A stretch of DNA of 64,000 bases, taken from NCBI RefSeq assembly GCF_905220565.1, contig NC_059396.1:8033206-8097205 (forward strand), in the 5' to 3' direction. The DNA comes from Melitaea cinxia. Its lineage: Eukaryota > Arthropoda > Insecta > Lepidoptera > Nymphalidae. Every line of letters begins with the position of its first letter. Position 1 is the first letter of the stretch. The position numbers and the translations under genes are program-made. Shown here in pieces: positions 55,907 through 64,000 of this stretch. The notes under the pieces were generated by a model that saw only the letters and a list, made by a program, of their open reading frames with translations, searched no databases and had not been told where the DNA came from.

Positions 55907-56976
55907 ATGTCTTCCTCACTGCAGAACCTGTTCAGGAATAGAGCCAACCAAAACGCACCTCCGCAACCGACTCAGAGCAGGATGACACAATCCTCGCCCA
56001 GTGAAGTGAACGGAAGTGGAGAAGTTGGTATTAGGACCAGATGCGTGGCTCTATTCATGGACAGCGAAACGGAGAGGATGGGGATAAGCTTCTGTCGCTC
56101 TGAAGAACGCAATCAGCTGGCGATTTCGCCGGGGCTCGCTTTACTGATAAACGGTAGCACCCAAAAGACAAGCATAAAGCGCACAAAAATCACAGCGCTA
56201 GCGCAAGAGCAGGAGGGCGACCCGACCTATCGTTTATTGCGGTTGAAAAACAAAGAGATCGCACTTTTCGAATGCGGAGAGACGTCCGCCTTCGCGCAGT
56301 CCAGCTTGTGGCTACAGCGCTTGGGCGAGATCCCCGGGGGAATCCCCGGAAAAATCAGTGTCGATTCGATGAGAGTCGGTTATGATAGAGGCAACGTATC
56401 GGATAGGTACGGTTGCCTAATGGCCTCTAAGAACAGTGAGGTCATTGTTTACGAAGACAGGGGGGAGGATCTTGGTTACTTAAGACCGAAATCCAAAACA
56501 CCTTCATCCCCTGCATTGCCGACTGTCAGCGAACCCGCACCTAGTGGCTCGGAGCGCCTACAACAAAAGATTGAGAGCCAGAAGGTTGAACAACGCAAAG
56601 CAAGGGCCGCACCTGAGTCTAAGCCGAGCTCGATGTCATTGGCGACCTTTATCCAGGCAACCATCTCCCCGAAACAAGGTAAGCTCCCGCATCACCCCTC
56701 TCCCAAAAAGGCTGGACAGGGAGAGCGACTATCCGGGGCGCTGAGCGGGTTCACCAAAGACGACAGTCCGAGGCACCCGGAGGCGTCACTCGCCGCTCGA
56801 ACTAGGGCCGATATGGGACAAGTAGAACCACCAAGACTTCGACCTGCGTCCACACCGTTTCAACATGCGGAGAACGCCCTAATCGAGTTCCTGGCCATAA
56901 TAAAGGCAAACCGCGAGGTAAGCCTGGCCACCTGCAAAAAGATCATGCAGCCCTACCAGTACGATCACCAAAGGCT
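55907..56976 (+). pseudogene. Helicase-unit ORF, N-terminal part (to the insertion)
   Basis: From the ATG at 55907 the frame runs open for about 356 codons to the insertion, then stops inside the insert at 57013. A Ser/Gln/Pro-rich N-terminus precedes a probable globular region (residues 40-190; CVALFMDSETERMGISFC, LALLINGSTQKTS, LLRLKNKEIALFECGE). A long Pro/Ser/Lys-rich linker and a short helical stretch (NALIEFLAIIKANREVSLAT) follow. I recognise no domain in this half. Viral replicases carrying this type of helicase usually have a methyltransferase upstream; none is seen. Codon use is GC-rich, unlike neighbouring genes. Confidence 0.8.
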
Positions 56977-57302
56977 CATCATTACAACCTATACAGTCCA
57001 CTGCTGGACATAGGCCTCCACAAGTTCGCGCCAAAAATAACGTGAACTCATGTGTTTTGCCCATAGTCACCACGCTGGGCAGGCGGGTTGGTGACCGCAG
57101 TACTGGCTTTGTCACACCGAAGACGCTGCTGCCCGTCTTCGGCCTGTATATTTCAAAGCCAGCAGTTGGATGGTTATCCCGCCATCGGTCGGCTTCTTAA
57201 GTTCCAAGGTGGTTGTGGAACCTTGTTATCCCTTAGTCGCCTCTTACGACACCCACGGGAAGAGAGGGGGTGGCTAAATTCTTTAGTGCCGTAGCCACAC
57301 AG
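56977..57302 (-). mobile_element. RTE-derived non-autonomous unit, copy 3, inside the helicase ORF
   Basis: 326 bp; on the minus strand it runs from the 5' motif TGTGGCTACGGC to an RTE-type 3' end with a GTAATGATG tail. The 9-bp duplication CCAAAGGCT lies at 56968-56976 and 57303-57311. Closely similar to 34703-35042. Confidence 0.92.
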
Positions 57303-57311
57303 CCAAAGGCT

Positions 57312-58533
57312 ACTGGAGGTGGAACTCGAGGAAGCCGAAGCAGCCATATACAACAGCAAAACCCGACAAATACTCAAGGACAAGATGTCGGGTAGGTATA
57401 TGGCTGCATATAACATCACAGCAGGTTTCGTGAGCGCGGTCGAGTCTGAGGGGAGTGACGAGGAGTCTCAAACCTTCGACACACCTGAAGGGGACCCGGT
57501 GGTGGTAGTGGCCAGATGCACGAAAGTAATGCTGGGGGACCGGATGCTGCGGATGGCGAAAACCATCTCGGGCGACCGGGAAGCCGGTTTACCGTCCGTG
57601 ACCTGGGGGCTACCATCGCTGGAGTGGATAAACGGTGTACCGGGATGCGGTAAGACAACTCGCATAGTCAGGGACTTCGATGAGGACACGGAGGTCGTAA
57701 TTACGACCACAGTCGAGGCGGCCAAAGACCTAAAGGAAAAACTGGCGCACCGCTATGGCAACAAGGCCAAGCAAAAGGTGCGCACTATGGCATCCGTGCT
57801 GGTAAATGGTTTCCGTGAGGGCTCAAAAATCAAACGCCTAACGGTGGACGAAGCCCTCATGAACCATTTCGGAGCCATAGTAATGGCCGCCCGACTATCG
57901 GGAGCAGAGAAGGTAGTCCTCATTGGAGATATAAATCAGCTGCCGTACATCGACAGGGACAACCTGTTCGAAATGCGATACCACAGACCAACCCTGTTAA
58001 CAACCATCTCATGTGAGTTGTCATGCACGCATCGTAACCCCAAAGACGTCGCCTTTGCCATCAGTGAGGTTTACAAGACCGTGTACAGCTTAAGCACAAA
58101 GATCCGATCTTTGCGAGTGGAGAGCCTCACGGGCGCGCGCATCCCTGTAGGAAGGGACCGGACCTTGTACCTGGTCTTTACGCAAGAGGAGAAGAGATTG
58201 CTGACTGACCAGGGATACGGGTCCGGTGAGGGATCGCGCGTCTTAACCATCCATGAGGCGCAGGGCCAGACCTATGAGGACGTCGTTGTCCTCCAGACGA
58301 AGACAAGGAGGCTCAAGATTCACGACAGCGTCTCGCACGCTGTAGTCGCGGTGACTAGGCATACCAACACCTGTGTCTATTACACCGACGATCGTGACGA
58401 CGCAATTGGTCGCTTTGTGGCGAAGGCAGCGGAAACTTCTGAAAAAGACATCCTCGAGCACAGCCTCAGGATGGCGATTCACCACAGAGATGCCGCCATC
58501 ATTGAGGGTGTGCTCGAAATGTTAAAATTGTAG
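57312..58533 (+). pseudogene. Helicase-unit ORF, C-terminal part: SF1 helicase
   Basis: The open frame continues in the same phase as 55907-56976 and ends TAG at 58531-58533. The first in-frame ATG in this half is 57385. It encodes an RNA-helicase-type superfamily 1 domain with ordered motifs: Walker A GVPGCGKTT (57634-57660), Walker B DEALM (57847 on), motif III GDINQLPY (57925 on), motif V HEAQGQTYEDVVV (58252 on) and motif VI VAVTRHTN (58345 on). This motif set is characteristic of helicases from alphavirus-like plus-strand RNA viruses (virga/tobamo-like) rather than cellular SF1 enzymes such as UPF1 or PIF1. No catalytic motif is damaged. Whether any product is made is unknown. Confidence 0.88.
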
Positions 58534-58593
58534 CACACCTTATTTGTAGGAATAAATTGTAATTTAATGTAAGGAAAAAACTTAGGAGTAAGT

Positions 58594-58616
58594 AAAAAAA
58601 AAAAAAAAAAAAAAAA
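58594..58616. repeat. Internal poly(A) run
   Basis: About 23 A, preceded by AATAAA near 58549, in the 3' part of the helicase unit. Together with the terminal poly(A) at 59011-59026, which has its own AATAAA near 58944, it marks a possible 3' transduction. Confidence 0.9.
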
Positions 58617-59553
58617 TACTAATAATAACATAGGTTAAGTGTATATTGTAAGTAGGCCAAGTAGGCCATAAGTGTACATATACGTTAGCTAGACAATAAG
58701 TGTACATATATTATAGATAGCAAGTAAGTGTATATATAAACATAGATAATAATAATTATTATAATAGTGACAACAATAATTAAAGTAAGGCGCAATATAA
58801 TTCTATGTCTTTTTGCATGTAAGATATCAATTAAGTTTAGCATAATTTTGGTCGGTGGACTCACGTCTGCATTAGGGATACTAAGATAGAATAATTAGGT
58901 CTCTTAATGTAAGCTGCAGTAGTGTAACAAGTAAACGATCAGTAATAAAACTAAAAATCGGAATAACAAAAGCATGGGCACTTTAAGCCTGTGGACATAA
59001 GTTTATTTATAAAAAAAAAAAAAAAAAGATTATTATAGTAATTTAATTTTGTCCCCTAAATTGAGACTATTCGTTCAACATTATTTTCCTTCTTATTTAC
59101 TCTTTGTATCTATATACTTCGTGCACTAAAGTGTTAATTTGCTCTTTAGAACAATAGGTTATTAATACTCCTGATTTTCCAATTATAGCACTAAAGCGTA
59201 TTATACGGCATAATGCTCAACGTTGAATGTTTCAACTGCAGCAACGCTTCGCATTCAAGCACATTCAAGAACATTCAAAAGTACTGCTTTTGCGTGATGC
59301 GTGCAACGATACCTAATACTTTTTCTTACTACTTCTTCTTTTTTAGGTTAAAGGTTTTCAATATTGCCAAATGAGCACAAATGATTTCGCCAATGTCACG
59401 CAGAACAACGGTACATAAAGGTACATACAATCGATACCAACTCAGTAGCAGAAAATTATAATAATAATAAATAATAAATACTCTTTATTGTACACCACAA
59501 AGAAACATTACAAAAAAGTGATACATGAAAATAAATTAATAAGTGTTTTTTCT

Positions 59554-59748
59554 TTAAGTTGGAATTGATCGAAATTTTTTGTGTATACTATAGCGATAGG
59601 AATGTTTACTTGTTGAAAAATATTTTGTGAGATTCTTCATATAAAGGTGATCTTCGTAAAACTCGAGCATCATTAAAGATCCTGGCTCACCACAATAAAT
59701 ATTAGTAAACTTCATATTAGAATCAACTATCCATTGCTTAAAGTTCAT
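59554..59748 (-). pseudogene. PIF/Harbinger transposase fragment
   Basis: 64 residues reading WIVDSNMKFTNIYCGEPGSL then FYEDHLYMKNLTKY. This resembles the region around the second catalytic Asp in HARBI1-like transposases (usual form GxPGSxHDSRVxR..LY). The His-Asp is replaced here by MM, so the site is dead. Confidence 0.65.
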
Positions 59749-59771
59749 CTACAAAAAAAAAGGTTTTACTA

Positions 59772-60274
59772 TCTATATATTAATACGTGAAGCCAAAACT
59801 TTGTACCCCTTTTTACGAAAATTACGCGGACGGAGGAGTATGAATTTTTGGACATTTATAGTTTATATAGAGAAGAATATTTTCAAAGCTATTTTCTTTA
59901 GTTCAGTATTAATCCTTATCCAAATAAATGTTAGTTAGCTTAGGCATTTAATGCAGATCAAAATTGCCCTTTACAATATATCAATCAGATGAATAGTTTT
60001 TGAGATATCGTCGTTAGAAGTAATTAGCAGCGAAACATTTAAATCTCGGCAAGCCAGCGTTCTTTCTTTGAGATGCCTAAGGCGAGTCCATCCCCTCTGC
60101 TCCGTATCGCTTGACTACCTGCTCATGCTATATATTAGAAAAATTCTCTCACTGTTGGGAAGCTGCACTGTCCGCGTATGACAAAGGCTATATTACATTT
60201 TCAAAAAAATTAGGAAACAAAATATATTTTGAAATTTTTCTTAAATACCCGTGCGAAGCCGGCGCGATATGCTA
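59772..60274 (+). mobile_element. Non-autonomous Helitron, family H2
   Basis: Inserted between A and T: starts TCTATATATTAATACG and ends GGCGCGATATGCTAG before T. These are canonical Helitron ends (5' TC, 3' CTAG). A 5' fragment of the same family lies at 34345-34530. No Rep/helicase is encoded. Confidence 0.75.
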
Positions 60275-60654
60275 GTTTAGTTATAAAATGAAAAGTTAGG
60301 TCACGGGGCCAGTAAAGAAAATCTGTGGCAGTGTGGCTTGACTTATTGGGTGTGTTTCACTAAATGCCCGCGCATGGATTGGAGTAAAACGTTAATTCAA
60401 TATGGATTCGCGTAGTGGAACGCTCTGAATATTTCCCGATAAAAAATATTAAAATATTAATAATTAATTATTGAGTTATTATAGCTCATTAATTCTTTCG
60501 AGTGCCATCTACGCGTGTCATGCGCAGTCGCTATGTACAAATAAAAGTATTAAATACTGCCATTTTTAAGCCAAAAGTGGATTCATTTTTGGGTGCTGAC
60601 GTTGTAGCACCCAATTTTGATTTTGATTTTTCTTAAAAATGAGGACACGCGCAA

Positions 60655-60770
60655 ACAAATGTTATTGATCCTTTTTCCATAAATTTTAACGCGCAGACGA
60701 TTAAATAAAACTAAATTATCATAAATTATAAATTTATAATTTTGGGTTCCAACTTCATGAACTTTTGTGA
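60655..60770 (-). repeat. Inverted partner of 55314-55432
   Basis: About 115 bp are a close reverse complement, including 'ttcatgaagttgg', 'tatgataatttagtttta' and 'gcgcgttaaaatttatg'. Confidence 0.8.
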
Positions 60771-60786
60771 AATATCATGGTCTCTT

Positions 60787-60822
60787 CCATGGAGCATAGA
60801 GAGATTTCTCTATGCTCCATGG
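60787..60822. repeat. Perfect 16-bp inverted repeat with a 4-nt loop
   Basis: CCATGGAGCATAGAGA at 60787-60802, loop GATT, and the exact reverse complement at 60807-60822. GGTCTCTTCC-like sequence is repeated on both sides (60779-60788 and 60821-60830). Confidence 0.93.
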
Positions 60823-60849
60823 TCTCTTCCCTATTGAAAGAAAAAGGTA

Positions 60850-61322
60850 GGTAGTAAAAAAACTTATGTCAAACATCCACTGTCAAAATAAGCACGGAAT
60901 CTTCGCGCCAAAAACGATTTGTATTCAATGCCGAATAGTGAAACGCTTTATCAATACAAATACTAAAAGGTAAGAAAAGTCATGGTTATAGCTATTTTTG
61001 TGTGTACAAGGTTTTTGTTTTCTTAAATTGGTTTAAAAATGTTAAGTAAATCCAAAGTTTCGAATCTTTACTTATGTGGATGACAGGAATACCAACATTG
61101 CAAACGTCATTTATGTGCTATGTCGACAATGTTCAAGTGTAAATGTATTCGGTATTGATTTATAACTACATAGAAATACGAAATAAAATAATTTAAAATC
61201 TGTAAATCTACACAAAGTCAAGTTATAATGTTTTTATATTATCAACAGATAAGATTGAAGTTGTAATATTGTTATCTAAGTCGCGGTTTGCAAGTACGTG
61301 ACTCATGGTATAATCTGCAAAA
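60850..61322 (+). promoter_or_regulatory. 5' region of the Polycomb RING gene with a probable 5' UTR intron
   Basis: A possible non-coding exon ends at 60969 with a good donor (AAAAG|GTAAG). An acceptor at 61248 ('attatcaacag') would give a second 5' UTR exon running into the ATG at 61323. Inferred from splice-site quality only. Confidence 0.5.
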
Positions 61323-64000
61323 ATGGTTACTTCAAACAAACAATCGGATAAAAAAGTTGTTAAAATGGCTGAACAGAATAACACAGCAGTTGTGCCTCAA
61401 CGAACTCTGTTAGGTGAAGTAAATGAACATATAACATGTCCGCTATGTCGGGGTTACTACATAGACGCGACTACCATAGTGGAATGTTTACATTCATTTT
61501 GTCGAAGTTGTATAATAAAACATCTTCAAGTTAAAAGTTATTGTCCAGTCTGTGAGATGATGATTAATTCAGCAAAACCCAATATTAAGTTAGACAAAGC
61601 CCTGCAAGACATAGTTTACAAACTTGTACCTGGTTTGTTTCAAAAAGAAATGGAAAGACGTCAACAATTTTATGCGTCTAGACCAGGCCCAGCAGCATCT
61701 GCTACGCCTGAACAAAGAGGCGAAGACACTGAACGAATAATTTTTAGTCCTGAAGATGTTATTTCATTCTCATTGGAATATGCAGATGCAACTGACGCAG
61801 ACAGTATTTCTAGCAAATCATCTGACAGTAACGAAGCACAGCCTACAGCATTAACCACAAGAAGATATTTGCAATGCCCAGCTGTGGTCAATATAAGTCA
61901 TCTTAAAAAGTTTCTTAGTATGAAGTTTGATATTGACAGTACCCAATTTGCTATTGACATACTGTACAAAAGAGTTCCTTTACCTGATTATTATACATTA
62001 ATGGATATTGCTTACATATACAACTGGAAAAGGAATGAACCTATGAGATTCTTTTATCAAATTATTGATTATGTGGCAATAAGGAACAGATTATTTGATA
62101 TTAATAGAAAGGGAGGATCACATTTTCCTGACAGAAAATCAAGTCCTACTTGTACTGAGGATACAAATGCTAGTAGCCCAACTCCAAACCTCAATGACCA
62201 GGCTTCTGAAGCATCTTCTGGCACTGATAGCCCAATGCCTGATGAAACAAATGTTAAGAAAACATGTGATAATCAAAAGAAAAGTGATTCAGCAGTGCAG
62301 AGTGCTAAAGATGTAAAAGATGTATCAGTAAGTCAAGAAAACATGTCAGATATTAAGAAAAAGGATGATGAGGTTGAAAAATCACAATTTTTAAATTCAT
62401 TTGAATTAAAAGCAAATAATCCTACAACTTCAAAATCATCGCCTGTAAAAGCAAGTAACAGTGATGTCACAACATCTCCAAAAGACAGTAGTGGTATTAA
62501 AGGCTCTAGCCAAAGTTCAAAAATTGAAGAATGCTTAAAAAGGAAATATGAAATACCTAAAACTTTACCAGAAATGAAAAAAATTAAAATAGAGATTCCT
62601 AAGGTACCATTAAGTCAAACAACTAATGTAGGTACAATAAAAACTGTGAATGTAAAAGAAAATTCTCAAAAAGTTGTTTCTAACCCTACAAACTCAGCTA
62701 AAACTGTTGAAGAGACGTCAAAAGTTAGTGGGGCAAGTGGTAATACTCAAACAACTCCTCAAATACCTGTCAAGGATAATAAACAACAGCAAACTTCAAT
62801 GGTAAAACAACAGCAGCAGTCAGACAGTCCTGGACAAAAAAGAACTGTAGCTGCGCCTCACTCTGTTTCATCACCTAAAAGAAAACCCACAGAATCTTCA
62901 GTTGTATCTCAACCCTCTCCTTTAGTTCCAAAAACTGTGTCTCCTTTGAAATTACAAATACCTAAGCCTGAGACTGCTACGCCAACCTTAAAACAAGTTG
63001 AGACACCAAAAGCGATAACAAAGAAAATGCCTGATTTAAAGCCAAGCATACCAGTACCAACTAATCAAAATAAACAACCACCTTCCGGAAAATTAAGAAT
63101 GGATCTTTTGGCAAATAATTGTGATCCTACAATAGATAGAAGCAAAATATTATCTCAAGTGAAAACATCGCTTCCAACTCCGAATACGGCGCAACCTTCT
63201 GGAGATCCATTAAAATCATTATTTGATTCATGTAAAATTAATATACCTTCTTCCCTTTCTATTACTCTAACTGATCAGAAATTAGATCCACGAAACCTTT
63301 CAGATACAGTTAGTAATGATCCAAAGAAAAATATTGTTAACAAAAATCTCACAAGTGCTGGTAGCACAAGCACACATAAAGTACCCAGTCCCCCAGTTCA
63401 TAATTATATTGAAATACTTAAGTTACCTGATAATGACCAAAAAAAGGGTAATAAAGTTGAAAATATTCCTGAGAAAAGTAGTGCTCTTCAAAATAAAACT
63501 GAAAGCAATACAACACAAACAAAATTACCCAATAAAACTTCTGAAACATCTGCTAAGGGCCCTATACCAAATTTGAAACCAATTGCAGACACAAAATTGG
63601 GTAAACAAAGTGGAACATATTCTGCAACACCTATAACATTTCAACAAACCTTTGAGCAACAATTACAATCATTTCAGTCTGATAAGAAACCTAAGGTACC
63701 TAAAAGTAAAGCCCAAGTTCCTAAGTTAGTTCCAGCAACTCCCAAGTCGTTTAGTGCTGCAAACAAACTGAATTCTGTGAATAAAACGCCACCAAATATG
63801 CCCCCAGCAGAAAATAAAACAAGCACAGCTCTAGATTTGTCTACTCCACATAATTTACAAAGTCAACTTGGACCACAACAGACTAAAAAGGCCTTTGAGA
63901 AAATGCAATCAATAGCTAACCTAGCAAATAAACAAAATATGCATCCCAAAATGCTGCCACTTGCTATGTCCCAGGCTAATGTTTTTACAAATATGTCTAA
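61323..64000 (+). CDS. Psc: Polycomb group RING protein, Psc/Su(z)2-like (partial)
   Basis: 892 codons are open from the ATG at 61323 to the window edge without an intron. The RING finger at residues 39-78 starts CPLCRGYYIDATTIVECLHS and has all eight zinc ligands (C39, C42, then Cys/His in ECLHSFCRSC, ending CPVC). The RAWUL domain is at about 185-250 (CPAVVNISHLKKFLSMKF, DYYTLMDIAYIYNWKRNEPM). Then comes a very long Ser/Thr/Lys/Pro-rich disordered tail. Short PCGF proteins end after RAWUL, so the tail marks the Psc/Su(z)2 type: a PRC1 subunit that works with Sce/RING to ubiquitinate histone H2A and compacts chromatin through its basic tail. The C-terminus is outside the window. Psc and Su(z)2 cannot be told apart here. 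Confidence 0.9.
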   Translation, partial: MVTSNKQSDKKVVKMAEQNNTAVVPQRTLLGEVNEHITCPLCRGYYIDATTIVECLHSFCRSCIIKHLQVKSYCPVCEMMINSAKPNIKLDKALQDIVYKLVPGLFQKEMERRQQFYASRPGPAASATPEQRGEDTERIIFSPEDVISFSLEYADATDADSISSKSSDSNEAQPTALTTRRYLQCPAVVNISHLKKFLSMKFDIDSTQFAIDILYKRVPLPDYYTLMDIAYIYNWKRNEPMRFFYQIIDYVAIRNRLFDINRKGGSHFPDRKSSPTCTEDTNASSPTPNLNDQASEASSGTDSPMPDETNVKKTCDNQKKSDSAVQSAKDVKDVSVSQENMSDIKKKDDEVEKSQFLNSFELKANNPTTSKSSPVKASNSDVTTSPKDSSGIKGSSQSSKIEECLKRKYEIPKTLPEMKKIKIEIPKVPLSQTTNVGTIKTVNVKENSQKVVSNPTNSAKTVEETSKVSGASGNTQTTPQIPVKDNKQQQTSMVKQQQQSDSPGQKRTVAAPHSVSSPKRKPTESSVVSQPSPLVPKTVSPLKLQIPKPETATPTLKQVETPKAITKKMPDLKPSIPVPTNQNKQPPSGKLRMDLLANNCDPTIDRSKILSQVKTSLPTPNTAQPSGDPLKSLFDSCKINIPSSLSITLTDQKLDPRNLSDTVSNDPKKNIVNKNLTSAGSTSTHKVPSPPVHNYIEILKLPDNDQKKGNKVENIPEKSSALQNKTESNTTQTKLPNKTSETSAKGPIPNLKPIADTKLGKQSGTYSATPITFQQTFEQQLQSFQSDKKPKVPKSKAQVPKLVPATPKSFSAANKLNSVNKTPPNMPPAENKTSTALDLSTPHNLQSQLGPQQTKKAFEKMQSIANLANKQNMHPKMLPLAMSQANVFTNMS

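Larger units (their letters stand above)
55899..59026 (+). mobile_element. Retroposed unit encoding a viral-type SF1 helicase
   Basis: A 3.1-kb insertion bounded by the perfect 14-bp duplication AGATTATTATAGTA and ending in about 16 A. The start codon lies only 8 nt after its 5' boundary. The coding part is much GC-richer than the flanks. No RT, endonuclease, methyltransferase or RdRp is visible, so it must have been mobilised in trans by a LINE, or it is a copy of a host or element mRNA. A first poly(A) run (58594-58616) followed by about 395 bp and a second one suggests that downstream sequence from a source locus was carried along. Alternatives are a processed copy of a domesticated viral gene or a non-autonomous LINE derivative. 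Confidence 0.85.

Noticed and set aside
57312..58533. Cellular SF1 helicase (UPF1 or PIF1 type), or a whole integrated viral genome
   Set aside because: The motif set (DEALM, GDINQLPY, HEAQGQTY, VTRH) fits viral replicase helicases, and no methyltransferase, RdRp or capsid sequence accompanies it. TSD and poly(A) indicate retroposition of an mRNA-like unit.
61670..63576. ORFs at 61670-61891 (minus), 62095-62316 and 63316-63576 (plus)
   Set aside because: Shadows in other frames of the long Polycomb RING reading frame starting at 61323.
1..64000. CRISPR arrays, operons, bacterial promoters or ribosome-binding sites
   Set aside because: The sequence is a eukaryotic genome with spliced genes; none of these structures was found.

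Overview
This is a window of an insect nuclear genome, almost certainly a butterfly or moth (Lepidoptera). The background is AT-rich, genes have short exons with GT/AG introns, and the same interspersed repeats recur many times. These include RTE-type LINE fragments whose 3' ends read 'ccagcagtggactg..ataggctga', a tRNA-derived SINE, Helitron-like units ending in CTAG, and several TIR elements. Five host genes read cleanly: dolichyldiphosphatase (DOLPP1, minus, 22371-25011, 5 exons, 245 aa), DNAJC7/TPR2 (plus, 30394-36291, 8 exons, 493 aa), an unrecognised 141-aa protein (minus, 41190-42226, 3 exons), ribosomal protein eL41 (minus, 54752-54917, 2 exons, 25 aa), and a Polycomb RING protein of the Psc/Su(z)2 type (plus, from 61323, running off the right edge). 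A sixth gene, of unknown identity, contributes three exons at 936-1550 and a terminal exon at 14661-14707.

Layout. 1-14.7 kb: 3' part of the unidentified gene; its last intron (about 13.1 kb) is packed with transposable elements, including an apparently intact 5.4-kb I-type LINE with both ORFs, a poly(A) tail and a 15-bp target-site duplication (8799-14197). 15-22 kb: dense LINE, SINE and Helitron debris. 22.3-25 kb: DOLPP1. 25-30 kb: debris, a CR1-like LINE 3' end and a CA microsatellite. 30.4-36.3 kb: DNAJC7 with repeats in its introns. 37-42.3 kb: TIR elements and the 141-aa gene. 43-50.2 kb: a degenerate Ty1/copia element (minus) carrying at least three later insertions (a MITE in its 3' LTR, a mariner element, an RTE-like LINE). 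50.7-54.4 kb: LINE and Helitron debris. 54.7-54.9 kb: eL41. 55.9-59.0 kb: the most unusual object, described next. 61.3-64 kb: the Polycomb RING gene.

The standout is a 3.1-kb unit at 55899-59026, flanked by a perfect 14-bp target-site duplication and ending in poly(A), so it was inserted by LINE-type retroposition. It carries a visibly GC-rich reading frame whose C-terminal part is a superfamily 1 helicase with all the main motifs, of the kind found in replicases of alphavirus-like plus-strand RNA viruses. No reverse transcriptase, methyltransferase or RdRp is visible. A 326-bp RTE-derived element, flanked by its own 9-bp duplication, interrupts the frame; the frame is otherwise open on both sides and in phase across the site. 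An internal poly(A) run followed by about 400 bp and a second poly(A) suggests a 3' transduction. From memory and unverified here, viral-type SF1 helicase domains attached to insect R1-type LINEs have been reported; a retroposed helicase unit without its own RT would be a distinct arrangement.
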